A DNA stretch of 64,000 nt from Muricea muricata (Eukaryota; Cnidaria; Anthozoa; Malacalcyonacea; Plexauridae): the NCBI GenBank assembly GCA_963855995.1, contig OY979717.1:48342244-48406243 (forward strand). The letters run 5' to 3'. The notes beneath the pieces were generated by a model. The model saw nothing but the letters and a program-made list of their open reading frames with translations, was not told the origin of the DNA and did not search any database. How positions within the stretch are numbered: position 1 is the stretch's first letter; each line of letters opens with the position of its first letter. The translations under genes were made by a program, and so were the position numbers. Positions 35,001-50,112 of this stretch are shown here, in pieces.

Positions 35001-37613
35001 AACTGGTATAATTCATATAAGGACTTTAATTTCTTTGTTGGGATGTTTGAATCACTATCTGTTTTTAACATATCACAGTTTAGATCACCCAGGATATACA
35101 TTTCTTTGTTTTCATTATCAATACCTTTGATCAGTTTTTCAAAATGATCAAAGAATTCTGATGATGCACTGGGTGGTCTGTAGACTGTGGTTACAAGAAA
35201 TGGTTTGCTATGCGGCTTAGTAATTTCAATACAGACCGCTTCCAGTTCAGTTGGAACCAGATCATTTCTTACTTTATAATTGATGGAGCTACGCAAGTAA
35301 ATACAAACCCCACCACCATTTCTTGATCGGTCTTTTCTGACAATATCATAGCCATCTATATTAATCATGTTATCGGTTATATTTGCATCAAGTCTTGTTT
35401 CATTAAATGCAATGAGATCAATGAATTTGTTTGCCATTGAATAACTAATTTCATCTATTTTTTTTGGTAAACTCACTATATTTAGAAAAGCCATTTTGAA
35501 ACCTCTTTCATTTGGGATTGAGCTGAGAGTTGTTAAGAAATCGCTGCTCATATTGTTGCGTGACATATGACCTACTCTACCTTGTGTTTCATCATGCGCT
35601 TCACATGACTGAGGTACATTGTCCACTCCCTCTGGCGGCCAGAGGGAAGTCGAAAAAAATGGTGGTCAGTGTTTCTAGTACTAATTCTGTCTGACTTTAA
35701 GTAGGTGCAAAATGCACTCCCTAAGGCTTTATCACCATCTCGATTTAGATGTAGGTTTGATCCATTAAGTAAGGATCTTCCTATGCAACTATTATCTATG
35801 TAAGCAATGTTATGTTTAGAGCACAAACCATGAATTAATTTATTATATTGCTCAATTTTATAATTATTTACCTTGCCATCATAGCGCTTGATGGCACCAG
35901 ATACTGCTACTTTGTTGGTGTGGGCTTTCACCTTGTTGACTAGATTATCCATGTCTGCTGCAACCTTCTCTGGTTCTTCTCGTACCAAGTCATTCGTTCC
36001 AACATGCAAGATAACGGTGTTGTATTGCAATTCCTCTGACTGGCATTCATCAAACTTCCTTGCAAGCTGGTTCACTGTGGCTCCACTGTAGGAATGAGAA
36101 ATTGCCTTGCTCCGTGCAGCTCTGCCAATCTTGCTCCCGTCGATGTGCTTCACCATAGAATCACCTATCACCAAAACTGCTTTCTCCTGTTTGGGCTGGT
36201 TATACTTTGTGGTGGATTTCGTGGTGGTATCAGCAGTCGTACTGTGACCCTTTCTAGTGTCCTTATCTTTGAACTCTGGAAGCTTTCTATAGCGAGTTAG
36301 GTTGTCCTTAGACGGTCCCCTTGTTTGTTTGGCTTCTGTGTTATTGTGGGCAGTGCCATTGGTAGGATTTGTTTCTTCGATATCGAGAACTTGAAATGTG
36401 TTAGATGTGGGATTAATTTTTTTCGTGTTTTTGACAGCAGGATTATTTAGTTTCTTCACCTTTTTTGTCACTTTTGTCCACTCGTTTTGCTTTATATCAA
36501 GAACACATTTTATATTTGCATTATCACTGCTTAATTCACTCATACCCGATTTTAACAGTTCGATTTCGGCCGCCATTTTGTTATTTTGTGCTGACAATGT
36601 TTTTATGGTGATTTCAAATTTTGTTGCATCTGATACCGCCCGCTGCGATTCTTCTTGTTGTTTTGCTTTGATTTCAGCGACCAGTGTCATAATATTGGCA
36701 ATTTGATGTTTATATTTTTCACAGTTGCCACACACCGAGTGATTTTCATCGACATGTTGCAGCTTCGCATCTTGTTGTTGTTGGCTGGCGTCGTCCACGT
36801 GCGTCGTCGTTTCGACTTTTTCATTTAGAATTTTAACGCCATTCGTTTGAGCACTTTCCTCAAGAGCGGCTTGTAGTGATTTCTCTTGGTTGTCCTTCAT
36901 GATCTGCAGCTTTTTTTTCTTTGGACCGAACCATTTTAAGCTGAATTCTTCGTTCTTGAATAATTTTTCTTCCGCGCGAGGCGATGACCACTTCCCGTTA
37001 TCACATTTCAAAATCGTTGCTACGAACGCTTTTAACGATTTTAGATCGCCTTTCCATGTGAAAATCTTTGCATCGTAGAATAGGAAAGAAGATTTTTCTA
37101 TTTTGTTATCAAATGTGTTAGTTTTGCTGTCCGAATTTGTGACAGATGCAGAGCTCTGATTTGTATGACCTTCCGCCATGACGGGAAACACGTCGTACTA
37201 GTTACAGCGAAGTACTAGTTACGCATTACTTAACTTTGATATTTACGGTATTACCTCCGGAAAGGACGAAATTGACGAGCTTCTTGTTACGAGTCGCTAT
37301 TGTCTGAGTTATCAGTATTATCTGCACATTCTTAATTTTGTATGTATTGAATACTGATTACGAACATTACATTTATGTAGGTTTGAAACAATATTATTAA
37401 AAGCTGCCAAAAGAGTAAATCATGCGTAAATCAATTAGAGCAAATCTGTATGCGACATTTTCGATAGACAATATTCAAACAAATTTTTCCTTGTCCTAGC
37501 TGAGGCTTTTCTTGTGATCCCTTGGATGTTCTTTCTCCGTACTCTCCCCCTCCTTTTGGACTACGAATCAAAGGTTCAGATATTCTCTCTACTGAATGCG
37601 AATTTACGCGAGC
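26880..37613 (-). CDS. Tandemly repeated three-exon modules of an unknown gene
   Basis: Each complete unit has, in minus-strand order, exon gamma (111 nt, DFSSQKERWKTTE...), beta (78 nt in unit 1, 96 nt in unit 2; QNQCFAMVE core) and alpha (114 nt, ISE-LIR-PKG-GEYGE core). Every exon starts after an AG acceptor, ends before a GT donor, is free of stops and is phase 0-0, so units could be added or lost without changing the frame; one unit adds about 100 residues. Codon changes between copies include silent ones (gamma differs at six codons, three silent). The predicted protein is hydrophilic and Lys/Glu/Ser-rich, probably disordered. In unit 3 the alpha donor GT has become CT. I cannot name the family or place its first or last exons; a repeat-rich non-coding element remains possible. 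Confidence 0.5.
30295..31628. mobile_element. Tc1/mariner-like non-autonomous element (1334 bp)
   Basis: The inverted ends CAGTACTGTCCAGAAATAAC and their complement are flanked by TA on both sides (30293-30294 and 31629-31630). The empty site is visible in unit 1 (AACTACCTTGG), which confirms a TA target duplication. Subterminal regions are tandem degenerate repeats of GAACCGCGGTT at the left and CCTCAACCGCAC at the right. There is no transposase ORF. Confidence 0.93.
32666..35626 (-). CDS. LINE ORF2: APE endonuclease and reverse transcriptase
   Basis: The 986-residue protein nicks target DNA and primes reverse transcription. The N-terminal APE-type endonuclease (about residues 44-260) has every expected motif: AFLNIVSL, FNETRLD with Glu76, VYRPP, LGDLNCD (about 179-185), SLIDHIVTN, and the terminal GISDHS with Asp250-His251. 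The reverse transcriptase (about 490-780) has NYRPISVLP, QFGFRKFHST, the first catalytic Asp in LIDLKTAFDTVDH (about 621-633), GVPQGSILGP and the FADD box at 710-713. A C-terminal region with a thumb and a Cys-poor tail follows. No stop or frameshift is seen. It overlaps the end of ORF1 by 55 nt in another frame, so translation probably depends on reinitiation. The motif set fits the CR1/L2/Jockey group. Confidence 0.95.
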   Translation of the reverse strand: MDNVPQSCEAHDETQGRVGHMSRNNMSSDFLTTLSSIPNERGFKMAFLNIVSLPKKIDEISYSMANKFIDLIAFNETRLDANITDNMINIDGYDIVRKDRSRNGGGVCIYLRSSINYKVRNDLVPTELEAVCIEITKPHSKPFLVTTVYRPPSASSEFFDHFEKLIKGIDNENKEMYILGDLNCDMLKTDSDSNIPTKKLKSLYELYQLTQLIDEATRVTMTTTSLIDHIVTNTPEKISDSGVIHTGISDHSLVFAIRKISVIIKKQENTLEIRNMKNFDEKKFAEELLKQHWEYVYFFAEDPNAMWEIWKKLFLEVLDQHAPLQHKKIRSNKVPWITSDIKKLMNTRDNFKRKAILTNNENDWLNFKTTRNKVNIELRNAKKDYYSSKIAGQKFNPKKAWKSINNLLGRQNKPTVINELCVGENNLANHKDSAEGFNEYFSNIGPNLASNIDFSSYNFETHVKNAKSEFAAFQHVTVSHVSRLLHGLSSNKATGIDKISCKIIKLAAPVISDSLTLIFNRAIALSAFPDEWKVARVIPLYKSGQRNIPGNYRPISVLPAISKIMERILYDQLYSYLTKFELLSDSQFGFRKFHSTASALLDCTNEWYVNLDRKMFNLVVLIDLKTAFDTVDHQILLRKLELYGIRGQALTLLRSYLTNRNQKCQIKNSFSSERLIKCGVPQGSILGPLFFLLYFNDLPHCLNKTKPRMFADDTNLTASANTLTDLEAAANSDLENLRKWLIANKLSLNVAKTEFMLIGSKPMIRNISTSHLNVFIENQQIKQVNECKTLGVTIDQHLSWKRNTDKICKKVTSGISAIRRIKPFVDQDTLVLIYNAIVRPYFDYCCEVWDVFGETQLKRLQKLQNRAARIILNLSNDVHHTIALHALGWEPLQTERKKTKAKMMYKVLNKTGPKSLTNLFTYKSEKTNYHLRDISSALCLPKPRTNNMKKSFMYDGAHLWNSIPKDIRESKSLSSFRNRIAAHISA
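35572..37191 (-). CDS. LINE ORF1: coiled coil plus SGNH esterase domain
   Basis: The 539-residue protein has a charged N-terminus, a small Cys/His cluster (CGNCEKYKH, about 154-162), a predicted coiled coil (about 160-225), a Lys/Thr-rich linker, and a C-terminal SGNH-hydrolase fold. The latter shows VLVIGDSMV with the nucleophile Ser345, the Gly block SYSGATV, VILHVGTNDL (Asn400) and SNLHLNRDGD with the probable catalytic His and Asp. Esterase-type ORF1 proteins are known from CR1 elements and are thought to bind RNA or membranes. A second in-frame ATG lies four codons downstream; either could start it. It is transcribed with ORF2. Confidence 0.93.
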   Translation of the reverse strand: MFPVMAEGHTNQSSASVTNSDSKTNTFDNKIEKSSFLFYDAKIFTWKGDLKSLKAFVATILKCDNGKWSSPRAEEKLFKNEEFSLKWFGPKKKKLQIMKDNQEKSLQAALEESAQTNGVKILNEKVETTTHVDDASQQQQDAKLQHVDENHSVCGNCEKYKHQIANIMTLVAEIKAKQQEESQRAVSDATKFEITIKTLSAQNNKMAAEIELLKSGMSELSSDNANIKCVLDIKQNEWTKVTKKVKKLNNPAVKNTKKINPTSNTFQVLDIEETNPTNGTAHNNTEAKQTRGPSKDNLTRYRKLPEFKDKDTRKGHSTTADTTTKSTTKYNQPKQEKAVLVIGDSMVKHIDGSKIGRAARSKAISHSYSGATVNQLARKFDECQSEELQYNTVILHVGTNDLVREEPEKVAADMDNLVNKVKAHTNKVAVSGAIKRYDGKVNNYKIEQYNKLIHGLCSKHNIAYIDNSCIGRSLLNGSNLHLNRDGDKALGSAFCTYLKSDRISTRNTDHHFFRLPSGRQREWTMYLSHVKRMMKHKVE

Positions 37614-38620
37614 CTTAAAACATAAAAGATCCGGCCGTAAGCGAGATTCGTCGTAATTTAGTACATTAGTATATATTAGACAGTAATATTCACAGTGAAA
37701 TATTTTTCATATCTTCACTAATGAAGATATTGTTCACGTGATTATTTCCTGCCAAAGTTTTTCAAATTAGCGATTTTTGTAAGAGCACTAGCGAACTAAT
37801 TTTCACCTTTGTTTAATAAAGAAAGACTACTATACAATTTTTACCGAAAAAATGAAACGAATTCCAGTAAAACAGCAGAAGCATGTGCAGGTACTCATTA
37901 TTTTCAATAATATGATGTAATTAGTTGAAATAAAGCTGGCTAGTGTTACTGATTTGGGTCTTTAAAATACGACTTTAGTGTATCAAAGCTAATTTTAACC
38001 ACCAAGGAATGAAAAAAGGAAAAAAAAAGACAAATAGCTTTTTTTTGTGGGAGTAATGGGTCAGTGGGGGTGAAGTACCCCGCCAATAAAAAACTACTGC
38101 ATAAAACTATCACACGTTGACAACAGCTTATGTCTTACAAGACCATTTCTATTGGTTAATCCAATGTCAAAGAAAGCAATATGACATTTTTACCTGTATC
38201 AGGTAACCTGCCATGAGGTACATATGTTTGCATCGTGCGCGGAGCATGATCACTAGTTACGCACGACGTGAGATATGGCGTATTTGCAATGGATAATATC
38301 AAAGTAGAATGAACAGAACATTACACGGCGGTTTTAAGATATAAATTAACTTCTCGTGGTAAAAATAATGTTTTACTCGTTCACTGCGATCATTATTAGT
38401 AAATATTTGCTTTTACCACTTGAAGAGAAAATTGATATCTTCGTGACGACAAAATTGATAATTGTTATTTTGCACATTTTGTATGATTATTTTCGATGTG
38501 AATCTTAATTAAATTATCTGTCTATACGCTACGCCAAACCCTTTAGGGCCAAGAGCAAAAGTATAGGTATATCAAAAAAACTGTTGTATTGTTGTAGTTG
38601 AGTAAAAAACTCTAAAATCG
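37403..38620 (-). repeat. Tandem 2.26-kb unit 3 (truncated)
   Basis: Matches units 1 and 2 from their low-coordinate end up to the TCTAAAATCGTTTTCCT segment, then stops about 15 bp before the place where exon beta would begin. The sequence beyond leads into the large minisatellite. It contains only exon alpha (37613-37500). Confidence 0.8.
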
Positions 38621-38850
38621 TTTTCCTATACCTGTCGCGTTTTAGGGGTAGAATACTTTTGTTGGGTTTCTTGTTGTGCCCAACGGCCCAACGGAAGTGG
38701 ATTTTCCATGAATGCAAGTTAGGAATGCGCATGCGCGAACGTTTTGGAACATCCAAAACTATTAATTCATTGATGATGGTTTTTGCATTCGAGTAGCTCT
38801 TTTTAAAAATATTATACACTAACAGCTGAAGCCATTTTTTCTGCGCTAAC

Positions 38851-41800
38851 CCAACAGCCCAACGGAAGAAAAAGACCCAAATACGTAAAACAACAGACCC
38901 AACAAACACAACAGACCCAACAACCCAACAGCCCAACGGAAGTAAAAAAGATCCAACGAACACAACAGACCCAGCAAACACAACAGACCCAACAGCCCAA
39001 CAGCCCAACGGAAGTAAAAACGATCCAACGAACAGAACAGACCCAACAAACACAACAGACCCAACAGCCCAACAGCCCAACGGAAGTAAAAAAGATCCAA
39101 CAAAAAACAACAGACCCAACAAACACAACAGCCCAACAACCCAACAGCCCAACGGAAGTAAAAAAGATCCAACGAACACAACAGACCCAGCAAACACAAC
39201 AGACCCAACAGCCCAACAGCCCAACGGAAGTAAAAACGATCCAACGAACACAACAGACCCAGCAAACACAACAGACCCAACAGCCCAACAGCCCAACGGA
39301 AGTAAAAACGATCCAACGAACACAACAGACCCAACAAACACAACAGCCCAACAACCCAACAGCCCAACGGAAGTAAAAAAGATCCAACGAACACAACAGA
39401 CCCAACAAACACAACAGACCCAACAGCCCAACAGCCCAACGGAAGTAAAAAAGATCCAACAAAAAACAACAGACCCAACAAACACAACAGACCCAACAGC
39501 CCAAACAGCCCAACGGAAGTAAAAAAGATCCAACGAACACAACAGACCCAACAAACACAACAGACCCAACAGCCCAACGGAAGTAAAAAAGATCCAACAA
39601 AAAACAACAGACCCAACAAACACAACAGCCCAACAACCCAACAGCCCAACGGAAGTAAAAAAGATCCAAGGAACACAACAGACCCAGCAAACACAACAGA
39701 CCCAACAGCCCAACGGAAGTAAAAACGATCCAACGAACACAACCGACCCAACAAACACAACAGACCCAACAGCCCAACAGCCCAACGGAAGTAAAAAAGA
39801 TCCAACAAAAAACAACAGACCCAACAAACACAACAGACCCAACAGCCCAACAGCCCAACGGAAGTAAAAAAGATCCAACGAACACAACAGACCCAACAAA
39901 CACAACAGCCCAACAACCCAACAGCCCAACGGAAGTAAAAAAGATCCAACGAACACAACAGACCCAGCAAACACAACAGACCCAACAGCCCAACAGCCCA
40001 ACGGAAGTAAAAACGATCCAACGAACACAACAGACCCAACAAACACAACAGCCCAACAGCCCAACAGCCCAACGGAAGTAAAAAAGATCCAACGAACACA
40101 ACAGACCCAACAAACACAACAGCCCAACAACCCAACAGCCCAACGGAAGTAAAAAAGATCCAACGAACACAACAGACCCAGCAAACACAACAGACCCAAC
40201 AGCCCAACAGCCCAACGGAAGTAAAAACGATCCAACGAACAGAACAGACCCAACAAACACAACAGACCCAACAGCCCAACAGCCCAACGGAAGTAAAAAA
40301 GATCCAACAAAAAACAACAGACCCAACAAACACAACAGCCCAACAACCCAACAGCCCAACGGAAGTAAAAAAGATCCAACGAACACAACAGACCCAACAA
40401 ACACAACAGCCCAACAACCCAACAGCCCAACGGAAGTAAAAAAGATCCAACGAACACAACAGACCCAGCAAACACAACAGACCCAACAGCCCAACAGCCC
40501 CAACGGAAGTAAAAACGATCCAACGAACAGAACAGACCCAACAAACACAACAGACCCAACAGCCCAACAGCCCAACGGAAGTAAAAAAGATCCAACAAAA
40601 AACAACAGACCCAACAAACACAACAGCCCAACAACCCAACAGCCCAACGGAAGTAAAAAAGATCCAACGAACACAACAGACCCAGCAAACACAACAGACC
40701 CAACAGCCCAACAGCCCAACGGAAGTAAAAACGATCCAACGAACACAACAGACCCAACAAACACAACAGACCCAACAGCCCAACAGCCCAACGGAAGTAA
40801 AAAAGATCCAACGAACACAACAGACCCAACAAACACAACAGACCCAACAACCCAACAGCCCAACGGAAGTAAAAAAGATCCAACGAACACAACAGACCCA
40901 ACAAACACAACAGACCCAACAGCCCAACAGCCCAACGGAAGTAAAAAAGATCCAACGAACACAACAGACCCAACAAACACAACAGACCCAACAGCCCAAC
41001 AGCCCAACGGAAGTAAAAACGATCCAACGAACACAACAGACCCAACAAACACAACAGACCCAACAGCCCAACAGCCCAACGGAAGTAAAAAAGATCCAAC
41101 AAAAAACAACAGACCCAACAAACACAACAGACCCAACAGCCCAACAGCCCAACGGAAGTAAAAAAGATCCAACGAACACAACAGACCCAACAAACACAAC
41201 AGACCCAACAGCCCAACAGCCCAACAGCCCAACGGAAGTAAAAACGATCCAACGAACACAACAGACCCAACAAACACAACAGACCCAACAGCCCAACAGC
41301 CCAACGGAAGTAAAAAAGATCCAACGAACACAACAGACCCAACAAACACAACAGCCCAACAACCCAACAGCCCAACGGAAGTAAAAAAGATCCAACGAAC
41401 ACAACAGACCCAGCAAACACAACAGACCCAACAGCCCAACAGCCCAACGGAAGTAAAAAAGATCCAACGAACACAACAGACCCAACAAACACAACAGCCC
41501 AACAACCCAACAGCCCAACGGAAGTAAAAAAGATCCAACGAACACAACAGACCCAGCAAACACAACAGACCCAACAGCCCAACAGCCCAACGGAAGTAAA
41601 AACGATCCAACGAACACAACAGACCCAACAAACACAACAGACCCAACAGCCCAACAGCCCAACGGAAGTAAAAAAGATCCAACGAACACAACAGACCCAA
41701 CAAACACAACAGACCCAACAACCCAACAGCCCAACGGAAGTAAAAAAGATCCAACGAACACAACAGACCCAACAAACACAACAGACCCAACAGCCCAACA

Positions 41801-43851
41801 GCCCAACGGAAGTAAAAAAGATCCAACGAACACAACAGACCCAACAAACACAACAGACCCAACAGCCCAACAGCCCAACAGCCCAACGGAAGTAAAAACG
41901 ATCCAACGAACACAACAGACCCAACAAACACAACAGACCCAACAGCCCAACAGCCCAACGGAAGTAAAAAAGATCCAACAAAAAACAACAGACCCAACAA
42001 ACACAACAGACCCAACAGCCCAACAGCCCAACGGAAGTAAAAAAGATCCAATGAACACAACAGACCCAACAAACACAACAGACCCAACAGCCCAACAGCC
42101 CAACAGCCCAACGGAAGTAAAAACGATCCAACGAACAGAACAGACCCAACAAACACAACAGACCCAACAGCCCAACAGCCCAACGGAAGTAAAAAAGATC
42201 CAACGAACACAACAGACCCAACAAACACAACAGCCCAACAACCCAACAGCCCAACGGAAGTAAAAAAGATCCAACGAACACAACAGACCCAGCAAACACA
42301 ACAGACCCAACAGCCCAACAGCCCAACGGAAGTAAAAACGATCCAACGAACACAACAGACCCAACAAACACAACAGACCCAACAGCCCAACAGCCCAACG
42401 GAAGTAAAAAAGATCCAACGAACACAACAGACCCAACAAACACAACAGACCCAACAGCCCAACAGCCCAACGGAAGTAAAAAAGATCCAACAAAAAACAA
42501 CAGACCCAACAAACACAACAGACCCAACAGCCCAACAGCCCAACGGAAGTAAAAAAGATCCAACGAACACAACAGACCCAACAAACACAACAGACCCAAC
42601 AGCCCAACAGCCCAACGGAAGTAAAAAAGATCCAACAAAAAACAACAGACCCAACAAACACAACAGCCCAACAACCCAACAGCCCAACGGAAGTAAAAAA
42701 GATCCAAGGAACACAACAGACCCAGCAAACACAACAAACCCAACAGCCCAACGGAAGTAAAAACGATCCAACGAACACAACAGACCCAACAAACACAACA
42801 GACCCAACAGCCCAACAGCCCAACAGCCCAACGGAAGTAAAAACGATCCAACGAACACAACAGACCCAACAAACACAACAGACCCAACAGCCCAACAGCC
42901 CAACGGAAGTAAAAAAGATCCAACAAAAAACAACAGACCCAACAAACACAACAGACCCAACAGCCCAACAGCCCAACGGAAGTAAAAAAGATCCAATGAA
43001 CACAACAGACCCAACAAACACAACAGACCCAACAGCCCAACAGCCCAACGGAAGTAAAAACGATCCAACGAACACAACAGACCCAACAAACACAACAGAC
43101 CCAACAGCCCAACAGCCCAACGGAAGTAAAAAAGATCCAACGAACACAACAGACCCAACAAACACAACAGCCCAACAACCCAACAGCCCAACGGAAGTAA
43201 AAAAGATCCAACGAACACAACAGACCCAGCAAACACAACAGACCCAACAGCCCAACAGCCCAACGGAAGTAAAAACGATCCAACGAACACAACAGACCCA
43301 ACAAACACAACAGACCCAACAGCCCAACAGCCCAACGGAAGTAAAAAAGATCCAACGAACACAACAGACCCAACAAACACAACAGACCCAACAGCCCAAC
43401 AGCCCAACGGAAGTAAAAAAGATCCAACAAAAAACAACAGACCCAACAAACACAACAGACCCAACAGCCCAACAGCCCAACGGAAGTAAAAAAGATCCAA
43501 CGAACACAACAGACCCAACAAACACAACAGACCCAACAGCCCAACAGCCCAACGGAAGTAAAAAAGATCCAACAAAAAACAACAGACCCAACAAACACAA
43601 CAGCCCAACAACCCAACAGCCCAACGGAAGTAAAAAAGATCCAAGGAACACAACAGACCCAGCAAACACAACAAACCCAACAGCCCAACAGCCCAACGGA
43701 AGTAAAAACGATCCAACGAACACAACAGACCCAACAAACACAACAGACCCAACAGCCCAACAGCCCAACGGAAGTAAAAAAGATCCAACGAACACAACAG
43801 ACCCAACAAACACAACAGCCCAACAGCCCAACAGAAGTAAAAAAGATCCAA
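38851..43851. repeat. 5-kb minisatellite, 72-bp unit, about 69 copies
   Basis: A tandem array of a 72-bp unit built around CCCAACAGCCCAACGGAAGT, AAAGATCCAACGAACACAAC and AGACCCAACAAACACAACAG. Units differ at diagnostic sites (AAAGATCC or AACGATCC; CGAACACAAC, CAAAAAACAAC, GGAACACAAC or TGAACACAAC) and by insertion or loss of a 9-bp CAGCCCAAC step. Rare variants recur 945 bp apart (42051 and 42996), showing higher-order repeats. A lone partial unit lies at 38672-38699. All three minus-strand frames are open for about 1700 codons and two plus frames lack stops, because the unit simply has none there. I regard this as non-coding. Confidence 0.92.
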
Positions 43852-43931
43852 TATTTTGTCATCATGCCACGTGGCTCGGGGCATTTAGACACGATCTTTG
43901 ATGTTTGTTTCTAACTTTTCTACTTTTGCAG

Positions 43932-44530
43932 GTATCGTGGGCAGGCGGTATTGGCTAGCAGAAATTAATATTATAAAAGCTTAGGTTAATGTTTTATACG
44001 AAACCGTCCAGGTTGCACGCAGGTTAGTATAGCAGGTTAGATAGTGCATAAAACAACTACGTGATCTTGTATTACCTTTAACGATGTTCCCTTAAGTTTC
44101 AATTTAATTTTAAATAACAATTCAAATTACAATTATATGTTAAAATCGTGTAAGATATCCTTGCACTGCTTGTTCAGGATGTTGTAAGATATGTTTTACT
44201 CTAGTTTGTTTTTAAATGGTCAAGGAAATAGTTTGTAACAATCTTATGTAGAACCAAAAGTTTAAATGAAGAAAATAAGTATGTCTTTTTAATACAATTC
44301 AAGCTAACACATTATAAGACTACTTCACCTAATTTCATTTTTGGACCAATGGACCTGTTGTATATGGGCGATTCCATGTGTTCTGTACGGGACATCTGGT
44401 GCTGCCATTTATAATATATGAAATTACAGCAGAATTTTTATCATCTCCATTTTGAAGTTTTTCTGGTATCTAATTTATACATGCTAGGCAGATCATGTAA
44501 TTCTGTTTTTATACATAATAAAGTAATTTA
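43932..44530 (+). other. Possible 3'-terminal exon on the plus strand
   Basis: A textbook acceptor (TTTCTACTTTTGCAG) at 43931 precedes short open frames (for example IVGRRYWLAEINIIKA then stop). AT-rich sequence with an AATAAA at about 44517 follows. This is the layout of a last exon with 3' UTR, but no upstream plus-strand exon is found, because the minisatellite lies there. Low confidence. Confidence 0.2.
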
Positions 44531-45049
44531 TATAAAATGTTGTATGAGATCAGTGGAGGGCAGTCTGTGAGTTGATCTTATAGCTGTAAAACACTGTAGA
44601 AGACTTTGATGTATGCAAAATTTATTTGAATAACATATATCATTTCATTACTAAATTGTATCTAATTAGAAAAAGTGCGGTACCACAGGACAATAAAATA
44701 GTGATCTAATGAGTAATGTTCAGTACGTGACCAGTTAATAACATAAACACTTGACGATAATAAAATGACAATTAGGCATTTTTGATTAACATTCTCAGAA
44801 CACAATTTTCCTACATCCTTGTATTCAGCTGAAATATAGTTTTTTGGATGATTTGTAAACAAGAAACCACATATTACCAAAATAACGCTAAGATTATTAG
44901 CACAATTTTTAACATTTATGCAGCATTTAAAACAAATAGCTAATAAATCATACAAATTTAATTAATAGATGTGTTGGAGCAACAGAAAAGTCTACCAGCA
45001 AAACTAAATTTTAAATTTTTAACTGATCATATGAACAGTTACCACGAAA

Positions 45050-45252
45050 CAGTGGCGGATCCAGGGTGAGTCAAAATAAGTTATAGCAGCTCAATTTTAA
45101 ATTCAAAATAACTTTATAACAATGTCATAGATTATGAATTTCAAAAGAATAAAATCTAACCAATGAAGTTGCTTTGAAGGTATTTTAAAATGTAAATATA
45201 TCCTAGAATGAGCTGTGGTAATTTATTTAGACTTACGCTAGATCCGCCACTG
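45050..45252. mobile_element. hAT MITE (203 bp)
   Basis: The ends CAGTGGCGGATC and GATCCGCCACTG are flanked by the 8-bp duplication CCACGAAA (45042-45049 and 45253-45260). The ends match those of the 15761-17200 hAT, so they probably share a transposase. It contains a minus-strand AATAAA used as the likely poly(A) signal of the neighbouring gene. Confidence 0.93.
45222..45227 (-). promoter_or_regulatory. Candidate poly(A) signal AATAAA inside a MITE
   Basis: TTTATT on the plus strand, read as AATAAA on the minus strand, lies 54 nt beyond the stop codon of the 45281-49731 gene, within the hAT MITE. Confidence 0.45.
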
Positions 45253-45280
45253 CCACGAAAATCTTTGTTTCTGAGCTAAT

Positions 45281-49731
<4,451 letters not shown>

Positions 49732-50112
49732 CTATGCTCAAAAACAAATGCAAATGCATTTATGGGCATGCTTTTACGCGAAGCCGGCGAAAGTTTCCCA
49801 TCAGTTATTTTTTTAGATATAAAAATAAAACAAAAGCAGCACTAGTTTCTAGTTTTTGAAAATCAGAGGTATTAATTCGAAATGCATTCAAAATCATTTT
49901 CGTTGTTAAACTGTATAAATTATGTATACACAATTAAGGTGTTTCACAATATATTTGTAGTTTTTAAAAAGAACTTCCAAAAGGAACACGAGAACAAAGT
50001 AAATAGGATGCTTTTAAACTTTATAGCATGCTGTAGTATTGGGGAAGGAGTTATTTCATTCAGCATCACTAAAATCTATGTATTTTTTGTTCAAATTAAA
50101 TTAAGCATGTTA

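Larger units (their letters stand above)
32483..37206 (-). mobile_element. Full-length CR1/L2-type LINE
   Basis: This non-LTR retrotransposon has two complete overlapping ORFs, a short 3' UTR with AATAAA (32504-32509, minus) and a (TAC)n-type microsatellite tail at 32483-32499. It is inserted in tandem unit 2. Comparison with unit 1 places the insertion between GATATAAG and CGAAG; little or no target duplication is seen, which suits CR1/L2 elements. The 5' UTR is very short (about 15 bp before the first ATG). Intact ORFs suggest recent insertion. Confidence 0.93.
29064..37402 (-). repeat. Tandem 2.26-kb unit 2, interrupted twice
   Basis: After removing the Tc1-like element (30295-31628 plus one TA) and the LINE (32483-37206), about 2.28 kb remains, collinear with unit 1. 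Exons: gamma 32357-32247, beta 31727-31632, alpha 29274-29161. Confidence 0.85.

Noticed and set aside
34956-37078. Plus-strand ORFs at 34956, 35888, 36094, 36398 and 36890
   Set aside because: Antisense shadows of the LINE ORFs on the minus strand.
38851-43851. CRISPR-like array of regularly spaced repeats
   Set aside because: There are no unique spacers between repeats, the units abut, and the genome is eukaryotic. It is a minisatellite.
38529-43892. Three minus-strand ORFs of 1661-1787 codons and a plus-strand ORF of 301 codons, Cys/Trp-rich or Thr/Gln-rich
   Set aside because: They are different frames of the same 72-bp minisatellite. All frames are open because the unit lacks stops, and there are no domains or splice structure.
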